A stretch of DNA of 64,000 bases from Bacillota bacterium (GTDB lineage Bacteria > Bacillota > Clostridia > Acetivibrionales > DSM-27016). The notes under the pieces are model-generated. The model was not told the DNA's origin and ran no database searches. It saw nothing but the letters and a program-made list of their open reading frames with translations. Location of the stretch: NCBI GenBank assembly GCA_023390115.1, contig JAEWDM010000038.1, positions 1 through 64,000 of the forward strand, read 5' to 3'. Below, piece after piece: positions 61,954 to 64,000 of this stretch. A program made the translations under genes and the position numbers. The first letter of the stretch is position 1; the number at the start of each line of letters is the position of its first letter.

Positions 61954-63537
61954 ATGCCTGAAGTGTTTTCAAAGTTGCAGCGGCGTGTAGCTGATTTTTG
62001 GAAAGAGCTTGACAAATCTCAAAAAATTAGAGTTTATATTATAGCGGGCATACTTATAGTTGCTGTGGCAATTGGTATTTTTATTGCCGCAAGGACTACT
62101 TATGTCCCTTTGTTTGTTGACGGAATTCCTGAACAAAAGGAATTAAGTGAGATAGCGGCGGTGCTGGAGGCGGGAAGTCTTAAATACAAGCTTGAAGACA
62201 ACAATATTCTTATTGATTCAAGAAGCAAAAACAAGGCACAGGCGCTATTGGTGGAGGAAGGATATCCTAAGTCACTGGATGCGATATTTGATGACGGGTA
62301 CAGTAACAAGATACAATACAGCACAACTGAAAGTGACAAAAGGAAATTTGACAAGAATACTCAGGAAAGGCTTTTGTCTGCAAAGCTAAAGATGTTCGAT
62401 TACATAGAGGATGCCTCGGTTACATTGGCGCTGCCGGATCCTCCCGTTCTTCTGCTGTCCGACGAACAGCAGTCCAAGCCTACGGCGTCGGTAATGATAA
62501 AGCCAAAGCAGGAACTTAGTAAGGAGCAGGTTCGCTCTGTGGTTATGTGGGTTGCAAAGAGTGTGGAGAATCTTGATCCAAACGATATTACCGTTGTAGA
62601 TCATAATCTGAATGAGCTTACCGCAGATACCGCAGACAGTTCCGTAGCCAAGGCAAACGACCAGTACGAAATGACGGTAAAATGGGCAGCCGAGCTGGAG
62701 CGGAAGGTTAAAAGGCTTTTTGACGGCCAGTATACAAGCTTTGACAACATGGCTGTTGTAGCAAATCCCAGGCTTAATTTCAATAAGCAGACATCAAAAT
62801 CAAAGGTGCTTACAAATCCCACAGAGGATGGGGCGGCTGTGACTAACAGGCAGACTCACACAATAGATTTGCAAAATGGAAATGTCACCGGGGGGGCTCC
62901 CGGTGTGGGAACCAATCCCGGCACTACTCAATCCCCTTCCTATCAGATAGAAGCGAATGGAGAAAATTCAACCTATAAAGAAAAGAATGAAGTCGTCAAT
63001 AACGAATATAATGAGACATTGACGGAGCTGGAAAACTCCGTAGGCGATATAATACCGGAGCAGTCTACAATAGCGGTTAATGTAAAATACGGTATTAAGG
63101 CCGAGGATGTGCCGCAGGAGGAAATTGAGAGTGTGAGGCAGCAGGTCAGCATGGCGACCAGTATACCTGTGGATAATATTTCTGTAAATAAATTCAGGAT
63201 TGCTGCGCCTGAAGAGGTGCAAGCCCAGTTGTCTGATACAATAAGGGAATTATTTGATACATATGGAGTATTTGCGCTGATAGTTTTACTGGCAATAGCG
63301 CTTATGATAGCCGCGTTGCCCAGAAGGAAGAAGGAAAAGCTTGTGCAGCAGCCTTCTTTGAGCCCGGCTACAGCTCCAAGATTTATTGTTCCTGAAAGTC
63401 AGGTGGAGCCTATTCCCGAAATCGATCTTGAAGAAAGATCGGAAGTTAAAAAGCAAATTGAGAAGTTTGTTAAGCAAAAGCCGGATGCCGTTGCACAATT
63501 GCTGAGAAACTGGCTTTCGGATGAATGGGAAGGTTAA
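61954..63537 (+). CDS. fliF: Flagellar MS-ring protein FliF
   Basis: The product has 527 residues; the ATG is preferred to the upstream GTG because AAGGTGGTG then spaces correctly. Two membrane segments lie near residues 20-45 and 430-450. The YscJ/FliF domain (YVPLFVDGIPEQKELSEIAAVLE, LSAKLKMFDYIEDASVTLALP) is clear. Confidence 0.95.
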   Translation: MPEVFSKLQRRVADFWKELDKSQKIRVYIIAGILIVAVAIGIFIAARTTYVPLFVDGIPEQKELSEIAAVLEAGSLKYKLEDNNILIDSRSKNKAQALLVEEGYPKSLDAIFDDGYSNKIQYSTTESDKRKFDKNTQERLLSAKLKMFDYIEDASVTLALPDPPVLLLSDEQQSKPTASVMIKPKQELSKEQVRSVVMWVAKSVENLDPNDITVVDHNLNELTADTADSSVAKANDQYEMTVKWAAELERKVKRLFDGQYTSFDNMAVVANPRLNFNKQTSKSKVLTNPTEDGAAVTNRQTHTIDLQNGNVTGGAPGVGTNPGTTQSPSYQIEANGENSTYKEKNEVVNNEYNETLTELENSVGDIIPEQSTIAVNVKYGIKAEDVPQEEIESVRQQVSMATSIPVDNISVNKFRIAAPEEVQAQLSDTIRELFDTYGVFALIVLLAIALMIAALPRRKKEKLVQQPSLSPATAPRFIVPESQVEPIPEIDLEERSEVKKQIEKFVKQKPDAVAQLLRNWLSDEWEG

Positions 63538-63580
63538 GATAAAATTTTAATAATCGCTAATTTATACGGGGGTTGATAAT

Positions 63581-64000
63581 GTGGCTCGTGGCACTTCTGT
63601 GAAGACAGATCGTTCTGGAAAGGAAAAGGCTGCTATGCTTCTTATATCTCTTGGGCCTGAAAAATCCGCCGAGATATTTAAGCATTTCAAGGAAGAGGAA
63701 ATAGAGCAGTTGACATTGGAGATTGCAAACATCAGGACTGTGACTCCTGAAGAAAAAGAAAAAGTGCTTGAGGAATTTTATCAGATTTGTCTGGCACAGG
63801 AATATATAGCCGAGGGCGGAATAGGATATGCAAAGGATATACTTGAAAAGGCCCTTGGAGCGCAAAAAGCGCTTGATGTAATAAACAAGCTTACAGTTTC
63901 ACTACAGGTACGGCCATTTGATTTCATAAGAAAGACAGATCCGTCTCAGCTTCTGAATTTTATACAAAATGAACATCCACAGACAATAGCATTAATACTT
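63581..64000 (+). CDS. fliG: Flagellar switch protein FliG (partial)
   Basis: It starts at GTG behind GGGGGTTGA and runs off the right edge with 140 residues. AAMLLISLGPEKSAEIFKHF, EEEIEQLTLEIANI, LEEFYQICLAQEYIAEGGIGYAKDIL and FIQNEHPQTIALIL are all FliG N-terminal and middle-domain sequences. It follows fliF by 43 bases. Confidence 0.96.
   Translation, partial: MARGTSVKTDRSGKEKAAMLLISLGPEKSAEIFKHFKEEEIEQLTLEIANIRTVTPEEKEKVLEEFYQICLAQEYIAEGGIGYAKDILEKALGAQKALDVINKLTVSLQVRPFDFIRKTDPSQLLNFIQNEHPQTIALIL

Overview
The window is Clostridia-type DNA (Gram-positive, anaerobe-like Firmicutes). The right end, from 54.8 kb, is ordinary chromosome: the 3' end of a comM/yifB-type Mg-chelatase gene, then dprA, topA, trmFO and the start of a flagellar operon (flgB, flgC, fliE, fliF, fliG). 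Everything to the left belongs to one large integrated mobile element of at least 54.8 kb. Its left end lies outside the window. Its right end is marked by a large serine recombinase (53250-54857) whose last codons run into the interrupted comM gene. That lineage is an inference from gene content and order, not from a search.

Element, left part (1-10 kb): the end of an S-layer-homology (SLH) protein, six small unknown genes, and a replication/partition block (HTH replication-initiator-like protein, topoisomerase III, ParB-like protein). These are followed by a DUF4417 protein and a small metabolic or modification cassette (amidoligase, gamma-glutamylcyclotransferase and three unknown genes).

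Element, 10-25.7 kb: one long co-directional block encodes a Tad/Flp-like secretion or pilus machine. It has two CpaE-like ATPases, CpaB, the CpaF/TadA motor, TadB- and TadC-like membrane proteins, pilin- and pseudopilin-like proteins, a prepilin peptidase and a CARDB-containing surface protein. It continues directly into type IV secretion parts: a VirB6/TrbL-like membrane protein and a PrgI-like protein. The matching VirB4-like ATPase, an M23 peptidase and an FtsK/SpoIIIE-type DNA translocase lie at 35.2-40.9 kb. No relaxase and no VirB11 or VirD4 were seen in the window, so this may be a Tad-powered, FtsK-coupled transfer machine.

Element, cargo: an AT-rich insertion (25.8-35.2 kb) splits the transfer genes. 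It holds two paralogous exported proteins, a radical SAM protein, a short tyrosine recombinase, a tightly overlapping three-gene operon (thymidylate-synthase-like protein, SPASM-type radical SAM enzyme, and a family-4-like uracil-DNA glycosylase fused to a Panacea/SocA-like domain), and an ISL3-family element with passenger genes. The three-gene operon is the best candidate here for an undescribed system. A second cargo region (40.9-53 kb) holds a symmetrical array of heptamers, a Xer-like recombinase, a Uma2 protein, and two convergent genes enclosed by perfect 23-bp inverted repeats. It also holds an AgrD-like autoinducer peptide with a kinase-less AgrC-like membrane protein, divergent XRE regulators, a probable structured RNA, a DUF5348 protein, an SLH protein and a duplicated exported-protein 3' end.

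No CRISPR array, rRNA or tRNA was recognised by eye. Family names rest on motifs read from the translations. No database search was possible.
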